64,000 nucleotides of DNA, taken from the NCBI GenBank assembly GCA_021613535.1, contig CP075494.1, positions 15,252,001-15,316,000 on the forward strand, in the 5' to 3' direction. The stretch's first letter is position 1, and each line of letters opens with the position of its first letter. This stretch comes from Adineta vaga. Taxonomy: Eukaryota; Rotifera. Of the stretch, positions 28,455-40,429 are shown piece after piece. The notes beneath the pieces are model-generated. The model saw nothing but the letters and a program-made list of their open reading frames with translations, was not told where the DNA came from and made no database searches. A program made the position numbers and the translations under genes.

Positions 28455-28464
28455 CTTTTATATA
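28455..28464 (-). promoter_or_regulatory. TATA box of the FAD oxidase gene
   Basis: On the minus strand TATATAAAAG lies about 35 bases before ATG 28420. Normal TATA spacing would leave a very short 5' leader. Confidence 0.6.
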
Positions 28465-29155
28465 CCTTCGTAGATTCATAGTTAGTAAAGATCAATATTT
28501 ACTATCACATGCAATTCATTGCTTCGATTCTTTCACATAAAATGACATCGCCGTATTTTGATAATTTAATCCTCCTTCGATTTCAAAACAGAAAATGACC
28601 TAAATATCTTTTCTTTTCTTTTGAAGATTTAATAAATCCATCAATGATTGATAAACTTATGCTTAAATTATTTATCGATTAGATCAAGAAAAATCTCTTA
28701 TGAAAAAGTTAACAGATAAAAATTCGATATCATTTATCGATTCTACATGACGTCATTTCTCCTTCTTTTCACCTAGTTGTACATATTTGTTTGTTTTCTT
28801 CACATTCAATGAATAAACGATATAGAAAATGATCATTTAAATATTGTAAACTAAGCAAACAATTGATAAATCATATTTTTCATTTATTTAATGTATCTAT
28901 CGATTAATTCATATTAAAAAAAATCATTTGTTCAGATTTCTTTATGCACTTAAATTATTTCGAGCAAATTTCTTTCGTTTTCCTCCCAGGACGATATATA
29001 CATAGATGAAAAGAGAATGATTGATATCATCTATAGTTTTCTTTTGTTTCTAGGTCACATAGTATTTCGTTTTCTTTATTCGAGGGAGAAAGATATATGT
29101 TTTAACTAAAAGATGATATCGATCGTTTTGATTTCGAGGGATGGTAGATTCAGCC
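28465..29155. other. Divergent upstream region, FAD oxidase and secreted peptide
   Basis: AT-rich spacer with no open frame of interest. It should contain the upstream regulatory DNA of two secreted-protein genes. Confidence 0.4.
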
Positions 29156-29163
29156 TATAAAAA
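29156..29163 (+). promoter_or_regulatory. TATA box of the Gly/Tyr-rich peptide gene
   Basis: TATAAAAA is about 85 bases before a CAGTAAGT donor that begins a 5' UTR intron (about 29239-29302). It is the clearest core promoter in the window and suggests a strongly or inducibly expressed gene. Confidence 0.7.
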
Positions 29164-29315
29164 GCTCGTGATTTCGATAGAATCTTCACATCGCTTCGAT
29201 CGTTTAAGAAACTTCTTCTCTTTACACAATTCAAATTCAGTAAGTTAATATTTCTATCTTTTATTTTCTGATTTAATTTCGTTTGGTTTTTTTCTTATTT
29301 AGATTTTCAAGCAAA

Positions 29316-29618
29316 ATGTTCGCTAAATTATTACTCATTGTTGCTTTACTCGTTGCTCTTCTCGCAACAGTTTCTCAAGCTCGCTTCTTTAATCGCGGTA
29401 AGTTAAAAACAGCTTTTACTTAAAATTTCTTATTCAATATTTTCTTTTTTTTTCTTCAGGATTTGGTTTTGGAGGTCTTGGCTATGGATTAGGATTCGGA
29501 TTTCCTTAGTAAGTTATCAATAGAATATCTAATTCGAACTAATTTTTTTTCCTTTAGCTATTCATATCTCTATCCATACTCACTCGGTCTCTATGGTTAT
29601 CCATTCTATGGCCGTTAA
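29316..29618 (+). CDS. Small secreted Gly/Tyr-rich peptide, 63 residues
   Basis: Three exons (29316-29397, 29460-29508, 29558-29618) join to 64 codons including the stop. Residues 1-22 are a textbook signal peptide (MFAKLLLIVALLVALLATVSQA). The mature part is about 40 residues of Gly, Tyr, Phe, Leu and Pro: FGFGGLGYGLGFGFP followed by YSYLYPYSLGLYGYPFYG. It has no Cys. Such Gly/Tyr-rich peptides occur among antimicrobial, cuticle, adhesive and silk-like secretions; the sequence alone does not choose. A 5' UTR intron, a TATA box and a probable 3' UTR intron show it is a real transcript unit. AATAAA lies near 29907. Confidence 0.85.
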
Positions 29619-30004
29619 ATCTTATCTGTTGGACGCGAGCAAGTAAGAATAGATTCTTTTCTTTGATTTAAATAATCGAAATTTTCTTTTTCCTAGTTTG
29701 TGTATGTGTAAATATCAAATGAATTTTTCGGGACGAACATCGGATATCAAATAGTTTACGGTGATATGCATACATACACAAAACGACGAAGCGTTAAACA
29801 CATTTTATTTTCACCTCATTTGTATATTTATCAATATTTTGTTACACAATATCTCTTCTTTTTAAATATTATCATTTGTTTTTTGAGTTAAACTGTATGA
29901 AAAAAAATAAAAATATCATGATATCATAAAAATTTGAAAACATATTTCTTTTTGTCTCTTATTTGATTTGACTGATGAAATTCATGAAAGATTTATTAAT
30001 TAAA
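29619..30004. other. 3' UTR and convergent spacer
   Basis: A donor-acceptor pair at about 29642-29697 suggests a 3' UTR intron of the peptide gene. AATAAA follows near 29907. Nothing else is seen. Confidence 0.4.
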
Positions 30005-31254
30005 TCAACATTTTTTTATTTTACTTAACAATTCACATGTTAATGGACTTTCTAATAATCTATTCGTTGTGAAAATAATTTCTCGTCCTTTTCGTACGGT
30101 AATATCATCTTCTCCATATTGTTTTATCATTTTCTCGCGGAAATCTTTAATTTTTGATTCATAAGTGTCTTTTAATTCATTCATTTGTCGATAAATTTCT
30201 CCAATTCCATATTTCGTCGCATTTTTCATATATTGTTCATCAACATTCCATACACTTGGAATTGTAATTAAAACTTTTTTCCAAAGGTCTAGAAATTTCT
30301 TATCTGTACTTTCACGAAATGCATCTTCTTTCGAACAACCAGGTTTCGTTTGCATATCTTTCAATTGACAAACATATCGTCGAGAAACATGAGTGAAATA
30401 ATTTTGTGTATGTTTTACAAAATGTTTCAATTGTCGAATACCGAAAAACTCCGGTTTGATATAAATACGTTCACCAGCATATTTACCATTACTATGTATA
30501 GCTGGAAGTTCACCAAATAATATATGACCAAAACCACTTGGCATACCTGAAAAAGAAAGAATTTTCTTCATGAAAATGACTCGAATTTTGTTGTACATAC
30601 ATGCACCAGGAATATCCATTCCATAAGCTGGATAATCACGTGTTCGATCCCATTTCGAACCACGTTCACCATGATAATGTGAACTTTCATCACCACGAAC
30701 ATAGATAAATGTATCCGATTCGATTAAATCTGATTTTGAATCAGATTTTTTTGCTGATTTAATCAATGATTGAATAGCTTGACTTCCCATATGTTTCAAA
30801 CGTTTGAAATATCCAGCATGTTTCGCTCCATCACCAGATTTCTGTTCTTCTTTTGCTTTCATGAATTTATCGAAGATTTTATTTGTCGAATCGAATATAA
30901 CAAACATTCCTAAATATACATTTCAAATATATTTATTTTGATCATTAAAAAATAGTTACCTTTCGTAAATGTTATTGATTTATTATTTAATGCTGCTTGT
31001 TGAATAAAAAAATGCATTAAATTACACATATTTTCTGGATTAATCAATTTATACGAATCCTCTTCCGTTGCTAAACGTCGAAAAAAATCTCGACCAGTGT
31101 TAGCTTTTTTCGAACCGACATTCAATTTCGATGAAACACAACATTCGTTCGTTGATGCTCGTTTAATGCGATTTGGATAATGATGAAACCATGTGAAACT
31201 CTCCGATATTAATGGTACACATATCAAAATAAATGTTAAGTGTAGTATTTGCAT
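30005..31254 (-). CDS. Secreted orphan protein, 381 residues
   Basis: Three exons (30960-31254, 30601-30909, 30005-30546) join in frame to 382 codons. ATG 31254 begins a signal peptide (MQILHLTFILICVPLISES), followed by a possible dibasic cleavage site (RIKR). TTATATAA at 31338-31345 on the same strand could be its TATA box. The mature protein has a Lys-rich helical segment, then a distinctive block around YVRGDESSHYHGERGSKW, GMDIPGACMPSGFGHILFGEL and ERIYIKPEFFG. A charged helical C-terminus ends CELLSKIKKC. About eight Cys suggest disulphides. I do not recognise the family. The conserved-looking His/Gly-rich core suggests an enzyme or a ligand-binding fold, but that is a guess. Confidence 0.8.
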
Positions 31255-32471
31255 ATCGTCTAGTTGAATGAGTACGTGTTTGGTTGATGTTGTAAAGTAT
31301 TTTTGAAATAGAAGAAGACAATGATTTGATCGACGGTTTATATAACGAACAAGAGAAAATGATAAGACAAATAAGAAATGAAACAAAAGTATTTTAATGA
31401 TCAACAGTTGTTTGTGTAAATGTTGTTAAAGTAGAATAGATTGGTTTCTCTTTATGCTAAAACGATTAGTCAAATTACAGATGTTATTTTCGGGTAGTCT
31501 ATTTAAACATCTATGTTTTTATGAAAAGATTAAATTCCTTATCAATCGAATGATTAATGATAAAGAGTGCAATTATTGTACATGATTGTGTTTAATCTTT
31601 TGATTACCTTCGATAGTTTTGAAAGATGATTTATCACGAGAAAGAACTCGCTGTAAAAATAGAAACAAAACATATATTTTGATGATTAAATTCCTGTATC
31701 CATTGGATCATCTTTTCCTATCAAACATTCCAAATACATCTTTAATAACTGATATTCGATCGGTTCTATTTATAGATTATCCTCATGCGATGAAGTGTCG
31801 ATAATTTTATTATATATAAAATTCAGAGCCATCAATATATTCTCAGATGTATCCTGTTGATTACAAAAAAACAGATTTTGTTGTTGGATATTGTATTAAT
31901 TATCTCACTGCGTTATACAATATACATACTCTATCAACTTTTCTCGCCTCGATTCCTATATTTATTGTTAATCCAATCAATGTCTTCTCACAATGATGAT
32001 AATAATAAGAACATCATGTACAATCTGATGGACAGTAATTGTACTAATCAATCTGTTCATTATTGTCTTCAGGACTAACAATCATACTTTATGAAGATTC
32101 TTTTCTTCTATTTATCGGTCAATTACTTGTTTCTTTACCTATTCTTCCACGCATATACAATACTTTACATAGTATATAGTAGAGAAAAAGGGCAGATGTA
32201 AATATATTTTTATGCATAGATGAGAAAAAGCAAAGTTTTGCTACCGCACATCAGTTTGAGAGAAGAAGAAAAAAGAGAGAAAGCAATGAAATAAAAGCAA
32301 AGAAAAAACGTGATAAAATAGGATAATTCTATGTGAATTAGATGTAAACAAAACTGAAACAGTTTCTGTTTCGTAGCACGCAGTGACTATAACCAACAGA
32401 AATCCATGTGTTCTTCAATATGAAGACATAAAAAAAATGTAATTTGAAGAAAAAAAACAAACGATTGGTTT
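31255..32471. other. Intergenic region
   Basis: About 1.2 kb, AT-rich, between the secreted orphan and the first four-span gene. Besides the orphan's possible TATA box (31338-31345), I see no supported gene. Confidence 0.4.
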
Positions 32472-33545
32472 TTAAACATTGTCTGATCTTAACATTGTTC
32501 CAAGTAAATATGTTGCTCCGGTAACAAGAAATAATAAAACTGTAGCAATTATTTCAAAACCAGTTGCCCATCCAATATTTGTATGATAATGTGTATTAGC
32601 ATCATCGCGTAATTCTTTTTCAGCAGCAACAAAACGTTCATGTGAAAATGAGTCTTCTACAAAGAAAAACAAAATAATGAACAAGAATACTCAATGAAGA
32701 AATTTCTTACTTTTATGTTTAGCAAAATTACGAAGACTATGTAAATCGAATGCTTGTGGATACGTTGTGAAATTAGCGACCGTTTTTAATGGAAAAGTAT
32801 AATCTTCATAAGTATCTCGTCGAAGATCTAAATTAGAATATCAATATCGAACCGAGTTGAAATATTTAAAGATGACATACATGCACCAACGAGAATTAAA
32901 GTTGTAATCATTGCAAGTAATGCGAGTAGAAAGCAAAGAAATGGAGCAAAACTGGATATTAGATTTGAAGTATCTAGAATATGAGAAAAAATTTGAATAT
33001 TTTCAAAATGAATTTCTCCTTATTCAAACCATCTTGTGGTGTTGTTATTGCTCGGAAATAGAGCGAAAGTAGACCAAGAACAAGAAAGATAGCTGCTAAG
33101 ATAGTTAACCATTGTAAAGCTTTAGTAGATGGTAAATATCGACATGAACAACCGTCAGGTAATTGACTAGCTTCCATAACTGGACATTGACGATGAATAT
33201 AATAACATGTATCAAATTTATCGGGAGAAAATCTCATATAACGATTTGGTCGACAGATTTCAACATTAGATCGAACACCAAGTGCAACACCTTGTTTAAT
33301 TATTGTCATATTGATATATTCACAACGTTTCCAAAGACCATAACTAACTGGTCCCATAGCTGGATCGCGATCACGTTTCGTTATTTTCCAACGTGATGAA
33401 CCTCTTAAATACAATATCGGTAATCAATCATTCAAAAAAAAAGAAGAAAAAAAAAACAAACTTACACAGCTAATAAATGAAGTGTCAATGCAATAATACC
33501 TAATAATAGGACAATTGATACGAGCATAAGACCGCGAATACGCAT
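32472..33545 (-). CDS. Claudin/PMP22-like four-span membrane protein A
   Basis: Five exons start at ATG 33545 (MRIRGLMLVSIVLLLGIIAL). Four membrane spans are visible: the N-terminus, LQWLTILAAIFLVLGLLSLYF, FLCFLLALLAMITTLILVG, and ATGFEIIATVLLFLVTGATYL near the end. The first extracellular loop has W, then YGLWKRCEY with later Cys residues, recalling the W-GLW-C-C signature of claudins, PMP22 and related proteins of cell junctions. The loop is longer and more Cys-rich than in claudins (CSCRYLPST before span 2). It is a tandem paralog of the gene at 34783 and shares the unusual MRIR start. Exact subfamily and role are unknown. Confidence 0.75.
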
Positions 33546-34782
33546 GATCTATTTGAAATCTTATATCAATTTTAATGTGAATTTTAAGTATATTTACTTA
33601 CTTTAGAATTGATAAAAGAAAAAATCAATGAATAGATAGACGAACAATCTGAAAAAGAAATAATTGAGTCCTCTTTTTCAATATAGTAATAGAAGATTAA
33701 ATAGCTCTATTGTGCATCTATACGTTCAATATACATATCGATCAGACTATTGCCTAAAAGTATCTGTTGAACAAATCATCTCATATATCTCTAGACAAAA
33801 TATACATCCTGATATCAGTGCAAAAATGACTCTAATAATAAATAGAACGATCCGGGAGCGATATATTCTTCGAATTATCGTGAATTATCCTGCATCTCGT
33901 TAGCTCGATATTTTGTTTATTCGATAAATGAAGATGAATAAACAATTGATACAAAACAAAAGCTCATCGAAGAAAATTCTCTTCTGTTGTCTATATGAAC
34001 ATATTTTATTGATAATAACTACTTGGGAGAGAAAGAAAAAGAACGGCGAGACGGTAGACATGTATTCATCATCGATAAAATATTAACTTTGTACTATTCT
34101 CTCTACTATTTATAATATGTTCGATCGAGTTCACGAGTGAGAAAAAAATGAGGATATGAACGGGCGCGTATAACGCAAACCATCCAAAATGCAGATATAT
34201 ATGTATATGATTACATAGAGACGTATATATATACATCGACATTCGTACATACGTCGATAGAGATGGTTAAAGAGAAGAAAAAACAAGAGGAAATAGAATA
34301 AGAGATTGTTGATTGCCTAAAAAAAAGAACTACCAAATGAGAGAGGGAGAGAGAGAAAAGAATTTTTCTTCGTTTAGCACTGTACCGCACAACCACAATT
34401 GCCACTGGTTTGTTATCTTTTTCTCTCGAAATACAAACCAAGCATAGCATAAACATTATTCTTTTATTCAACAATCATCTCATCATTTTCACATCAATAT
34501 TAAATCGAAGAAATTCAATTACTCACTTCATACCTCTTTCAACATTCATCTTTATCTCTTCATCCAAGACGTTGAATTCACATGATTGATATGAAAAAGA
34601 AAATGAACCTGAAGAATGAAAGAATACCGACATAGTCTCTCCAAAACGTTGTACTTTTCTGCAAACAATGCAAGAAAACAAAGAACTTTCATTAAAAATT
34701 ACATATTGATGAAAATATTGAAGAATAACAGACATAACAAAGCAAAGAATTGAAACATTCAAAAGGATGTGCAATAGAAAAG
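33546..34782. other. Spacer between the tandem four-span genes
   Basis: About 1.2 kb with GA-rich and ATATAT low-complexity tracts (about 34190-34370). No gene is supported; the short open frames lack any membrane-protein pattern. Confidence 0.4.
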
Positions 34783-35809
34783 TCATTGAACTTGTCTAAA
34801 GGCTGCAAAAACACTTACTAAATGTCCGAGAAATGTTAAAATAATAGCAACTATCTCTGCACATGCTGATCGATCAATACGAGTATAATAACGTTCATTA
34901 TGAATAGATTTAAAGGCTGACATAGCATAACGATGTAAACTTGAATCTAAATGACAAAAAAAACAAACGATCATTATAAGTTTTCAAATCATTAAGAAAA
35001 TGAAATGCCTGGATTATTTTTGAAAAAAGCATTGAGACGATAATAATTAACCGTTTCTGGTTCGATTCGTACTCCACCTAGAATTTCTTTGGATAATTTG
35101 ATATCATATTCTTCATATCCATAACGTCGTAAATAACTTCCAAGAAGTATCATTGTAACAACCATTAATATCAATGCTAAACTAAGTGATATTACAGGTA
35201 CAAAGATTACAATTCGTGCTGCAATAGCTAAAACATAAAAGAGAACTATCGTTCGTTTATTTTCTCTCCATTATTTTCAAATAAAATAACAAACCATTTC
35301 CTGATGTTGTAATTACCCGAAGATATAACGTACATATTGCTATAAAAAGAAAGATGCCAGCGAAAATCGAACACCATTGTTGTGCTCTTGTCACATGTAA
35401 ATATTCACAACGACATTCAGAATGAATACCAATGATTGATGAACATTGATGACGACTTTCATAACATTTCTTACTTATATCAACATTCGATGTATTATAA
35501 CGTAGATAAGTATTTGGACGACAAACAAAGTTTTCTAGATTAGGTTGAGATGAGATATCTGGAATAACAAATGATGTATTTGAAAATTGACATCGTGTCC
35601 ATAATCCATAATAATGTATCTGATCATTTGGACCACGTGACTTTCGTGGAATTGTTACTAACCAACGTTTACCGAATCTAAACGATTGATTGAAATTTAT
35701 AATTTATAATTTATAATCAACTAGCTTACATGGCGACCGTATGAAGAATAAGTGCAGGTATTATAGTCCAAATTGCAATACTAATCACAAGTACAGCTCT
35801 AATTCGCAT
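34783..35809 (-). CDS. Claudin/PMP22-like four-span membrane protein B
   Basis: Starts at ATG 35809 (MRIRAVLVISIAIWTIIPAL). The extracellular loop contains RWLVTIPRK, YYGLWTRCQF and further Cys including CRCEYLHV. Span 2 is QWCSIFAGIFLFIAICTLYL. Span 3 is VISLSLALILMVVTMILLG. Span 4 is EIVAIILTFLGHLVSVFAA, just before the stop. Exon layout, the MRIR start, the GLW-x-RC motif and the Cys pattern match paralog A, so the two arose by tandem duplication. Divergence is substantial, so the duplication is not recent. It likely acts in epithelial junctions or membranes by analogy with claudins; this is inference. Confidence 0.75.
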
Positions 35810-36495
35810 TTTGTTGAATAGTTAAGTTGTATAACTAATGAAAATAAGAAGATGATTTATTTATTGTTGTCTAATAAGTTTTCGATTGACAGAAAAACAA
35901 CAAGATTTGGCATAGAAAGTAATTTTTTGTCAAAGAAAGACATTTCTTCTATGTTAATTTGACACAATTTCTGATCTTGATCGGATACGACATTAGAGAT
36001 GTCAAAACGTCGTCTTTATTGAAAGATGTCTGTAATTAAGCACATTGTCATATTGATCAAACGACAAAACAAGTGTGTTTGTTCATTTATCGATGATAAT
36101 GTACAGAGATATGTCTGTATATTGTGATAAATGAGAATCATAACAAAAGATAAACACAATGCATCGTTGTTTTCTTCTTATAGTTTCAGCAGTTAGTCCT
36201 ATGATATCTGTTCTACAAGTTGGGTCAATTCCGATATCGGAGGAAATAATTCCTTTTATAACATTTATGTACGATAAAAAATCTGAATATATTTCTATAT
36301 AATTAGATGTTCAACATACCGTTTTCTATTTCGTTGTTTTATTTCTATATCAAATCAAAATCATACACGTCTTCTATATTCACAATGATCATTTACATCA
36401 ACTAATCAACTCATTTCGTCTTTCTCTCTCTCTCTCTTTCTTAATTTTGCTTTTCTCTCCGGTCGAATGATCTGGTGTCTCTTTCTTGTCTCTGT
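35810..36495. other. Intergenic region
   Basis: About 690 bases with CT-rich low-complexity sequence near 36420-36440. No gene is seen. Confidence 0.4.
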
Positions 36496-37473
36496 CTAAG
36501 ATTGCACTGTAGTTAATTGACGATATGGATAATAATGAGCTACACCAATCCATTGAGATGATTGTGTTTGACTTTTCGTACGACCGAAACCAACTTCCGT
36601 AGTTAATTCATTCAATATACATCCAACTTCATGTGATTGATCTCCATTTGCCATGAGTAAAAACGTAAAACGTGACCCTAAAGAAAATCTTATTCAAATA
36701 AGTGAACAAAATATCAAACAGTTTGTCATTACCATCAAATACATCGTTCGAATTCATTGAAACGATATTTTCTCCTAATGGTTCTCCTTTACAATGAGAA
36801 CGCCAATCGTGATTCGAAGGCTTGATCACATTCGTTCGAGCACATTGTTCAGCCCAATACTAAATTTACAAAAGAAAGAGAAAAAAATGAATCTACAAAC
36901 ATCATTTGCATTCTACTTGTGCATAGATATTCAACGATTCAGCTAATTTTAATGGTGGCTTATTTCGAAGAGCTCTCATATTATTATGTTCCTTCAATGC
37001 TTGCCGTTGAAATTCTTCTAATGTTAAATCTATATCATCTTTTTCATTCGATAATGATTCAGATTGATCATTTACATTGGTTTCATGTATTGTTGAAATA
37101 GATTTTCCAGAAGATTTTATTGTATAAGGCGGAGGAGGATGTACTCTACTATTACTTAATCGTGACCGAGGTTTTCTAGTTGATACTGTGGACATTTGTC
37201 TATATTTCGCATAATCTAGAGTCATTGTCGAAGCATTCGATGGTTTTCGCATTGGAATATTATCATTGATTAAATTCGATTGTTGAAGAAATCTTTGTCG
37301 TTTTTTACGATATAAATAGACACCAACACCATTTATTAATACAAGGAGTACTATTAAAAGCACTACAATTAACCTAAATGAATGAATAGATTTGGTATGG
37401 TGAAATTTTGTCAATAACTTCTTGTTACATACCAGATATACCAATACGTTGTCGAGAAAGTCTGAATATCCAT
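36496..37473 (-). CDS. Membrane-anchored CAP (SCP/TAPS) domain protein
   Basis: ATG 37473 begins MDIQTFSTTYWYIW, then a hydrophobic span (LIVVLLIVLLVLINGVGVYLY) and a stop-transfer KKRQR. A Ser/Pro-rich linker with VHPPPPY leads to a C-terminal CAP domain: ALKEHNNMRALRNKPPLKL, then YAQYWAEQCA, PLGENI and a terminal GVAHYYPYRQ. This resembles GAPR-1-type CAP proteins. The central HFTQ-W block common in CAP proteins is poorly matched (FTFLLMANGDQSHEVG), so the classical metal-binding His residues may be incomplete. Four exons join in frame. The position of the anchor and linker before the CAP domain is unusual; most family members are secreted or cytosolic. Confidence 0.8.
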
Positions 37474-37837
37474 CGTTGAAAATTAGTAATCTGAACTTCA
37501 ATGTCTAAATTTTCTTTTCTTATTCATGATATAATTAAAAAATTGAAGTCATACAAACATTTCTTTATTTTCTTTGTTGTTGAGATGTACAATTGCAGAC
37601 AAACAAACTTATTAATTGAAAATATACTTTCGAAGAAGTCACGAATAATATTTTGTCAATTGTGGGTTGAAAATAGATGAAATACTTTGTTTGAGAGAGA
37701 AGTTGCATGTGCATCGTGATGAATGCTTGAAGTACATTATTAGCAAATATGAATTTCATTGAGTAAAAAAAACAGCGTAGGATTACAGAAATAGAAATCA
37801 ATCGGTTTTTATTAAAATTCTACAAGAGATTTTCGAT
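37474..37837. other. Spacer
   Basis: About 360 bases between two same-strand genes. The open frame at 37565-37801 has no recognisable features. Nothing is called. Confidence 0.4.
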
Positions 37838-38755
37838 CTATTTGAGAATTGTTTTATCTAAAATCGTGGAAATATTTTCAAGTAAAATCATTTGTTCTAA
37901 TAAATCATTTTCTAATTGATTTTTTTCTTTCTCGAGTTGTCGTATTTCATTCAATTCGTTGTCTATATCCCAATTGAATTTTGTTGTTTCAGTTGTATCA
38001 AGAAATTGATGATATTGTTTTTCAAAATCAAGTGAAGTCATTGTTAGTTCTTCGACATGTTCAACATTAAATTGATTCAAGGTATTGATTAATTCAAGCA
38101 TTAATGTTATTGATGATTGAGTATAACGGAGAAGAACTTGTCGATCAGTTAATTCCGTTTGAATTTCATTTGATTTGTCTATAAAATCATTCACATTTGA
38201 TTTGATTATTAATCGTGAACGATTAAGTGAAGCAAGAGATTCCGATAGAAGTTCAGATATTTCAATATCGATTTGATGTGAATCAGAAAATAATCGTTGC
38301 AATGATTCGACCTAAATTAACAAAAAAGAAAAAAAATTGACGAATTTTTTCGTCTTTAGAAATTATCTTACACCATCAATACGAAATTTTGTTATTTGAA
38401 TAACTGCATATTCTAATCGATCTTTAATTTGATTAAATTCATTTTCAAGTTCTTCACGTTCATTTCGTAGAATTTTCCATTGTTGAAGACGTTTTGTTAT
38501 TGATTGTTCAGTAAATTCGATTTGTTGTTCACGATATTGCAAATATTCTGTTTCTTGAAGAAAGACAGTTGCTAATTTTAATTGTATCTGAGAAAGAATT
38601 GTTTGTAAACTTGTATAAGTCGTTATAAATGAGTCAGTTGTTTTTTCTAAAGAATGAGGAGAATTTGAATCGAGTGAGAATTTCGATGGAGTAGATATGT
38701 TTGGATGATAGTTGTTTATTAATGATGAAAATGAACAATAATGTTGAATATCCAT
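37838..38755 (-). CDS. Coiled-coil protein, 285 residues, family unknown
   Basis: Two exons (38372-38755 and 37838-38311) join in phase to 286 codons including the stop. After a Ser/Asn-rich start (MDIQHYCSFSSLINNYHP), most of the protein is predicted helix with heptad character: YLQYREQQIEFTEQSI, REELENEFNQIKDRLE, and near the end EIRQLEKEKNQLENDLLEQ. There is no signal peptide or membrane span. The composition fits a cytoskeletal or ciliary adaptor. I could not name a homolog. Confidence 0.7.
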
Positions 38756-39584
38756 AGTTGAATCGTTATAACAAATGAATAGAAGATGTATGTTTACTGA
38801 TATGATGATGATTCATTGATTTAAGAAGAGAACGAAGATGATTTGTATAGCATAGTTTACGAATGGTTAGTTTTATGTCGTTTGTTTCTTTTTGTGATTT
38901 GAATAAATTATAGTAGTCGAATATCAAATTAAGAATGGATATAGAAGTTTTTCAACTGACATTACTTGAAAGAATTGAATTTCTGTCTGAAACATAAGAA
39001 GAATAGTTCTGGATATATGATAAGTATCTAATGAGATTTATTGCCTTATAATCTTCATAGAATCTCTTTTATCACGGGAAGTTCTTTGACTAATTAACCG
39101 AAAATTCTTAATCAGATATAGACGAAAGAAAAGAAGAACGTTAAATAAATGTTTTTCGTTCGGTATTTTTCTTTTTCTTTCGATTAAAAACATGTTAATA
39201 TATATTTTTCACTACTTAGTAAAAGAAAGCAAAAAAGCAACTTGACTGCTATTAAAAGAGTTTCTTTCATTCTGTTATGAATTGATCGACACCGTTCTCG
39301 GTTTTTTTCTTCTTCTTCTTCTTCTTCTTCTTTGTTTATGATCATCACCAAAACAAACGATGGAGAAATCGTACTTCTTTCCTTCATCACACCGTTTAAT
39401 CATGATCGATTTCGTAACAGTTTATATCGTCATCTAAACAATTTTGTGTACAAATATTCGAATCGAAGAAATGTTCGTAAGTCGTTCTTAACTAATTAAT
39501 CATTCCAAACAACGATGAATTTTCTCAAGAAACAATTTTTTTAACCTTTTAGTTTCATTGACATTTGTTATTTTTTGAATACTC
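38756..39584. other. Divergent intergenic region with TTC repeat
   Basis: A TTC microsatellite (about eight units) sits at 39308-39332. The region should carry the promoters of two divergent genes. No coding evidence is seen. Confidence 0.45.
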
Positions 39585-40365
39585 ATGGGTTGTAAACAAA
39601 CACACACAAATCCTTCATCTGCTGTTAATACAAATGTTTCAACAACACCTGTGTATGTCAAAAGTGTTTTGAAAAACTCTCGAGCAAGAAATGAAAGACC
39701 TTCAATTACGAAACACGATATTCCACAAGGAAATAAATCCGTTAATTTTCGAACAGGTTGAAGTGAAATTACGAACACCAACACCAATATCACGACATGA
39801 TGAACCAACAGTAAATCCTTTTCGACAACATGCATACAATGGTAACGAGAATAATAATAATGATGATAATGATGATGACGATGAAATTGATTCGGTTGTC
39901 TCATCGGTTTCATCACAAGATGACGTTCATTATACACTTCCAGCTGTATCTCTACAACGTAAACATTCGAATAGTTTTTGGCATAAAAGTAATTCCGTTG
40001 CTATTTTACCTCCGATGAATAATACTATCGATGAGAACGTTGCACTTCTTCCACCTGATTATCCAAATGGTCCACAAGGAAGAACCTTTCGTGTACGTCG
40101 TAGAGTACAAGAATCTGTTGAATCTGAACCTTCGGATTCGGTTGTTTCGATACCAACTCCATCTTCTCGTCGACCCCAAGCACAATCAGTTACTTTTTCT
40201 ATCCACCGACGGTTGCCGAACACGAATACTGTACTTGTTGAACATCGTCCATCACATCCAAATAGCGGTTCATCACGCAACCAGCTTATTATGCATTTAG
40301 TCGACGAACACCTGATAATACGAATTCTACAAGGAAAAAGATTCCAAACGACGAGTAATAAATGA
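39585..40365 (+). CDS. MGC-starting, probably acylated disordered protein
   Basis: ATG 39585 opens MGCKQTHTNPSSAVN. A Gly-Cys start fits N-myristoylation plus palmitoylation and membrane attachment. The first frame reads to about 39756, where GGT TGA would stop it. The second frame continues with VEVKLRTPTP and NPFRQHAYNG, an Asn/Asp-rich stretch and many Ser/Pro/Arg motifs to a stop at 40363-40365. The change can be explained in two ways: a 55-base intron (GTTGAA to CAACAG, with weak signals) or one extra G at 39756-39757. Near 40285 another frame gives a more typical hydrophilic C-terminus, so the 3' end is also uncertain. It is Ser/Thr/Arg-rich and largely disordered. The family is unknown. 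Confidence 0.6.
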
Positions 40366-40429
40366 ATGTTAGTTCTTTGCATTTTTGTAAAATCTCAATT
40401 AAATTTTAAAAAATAAAAATTTGTTGATT

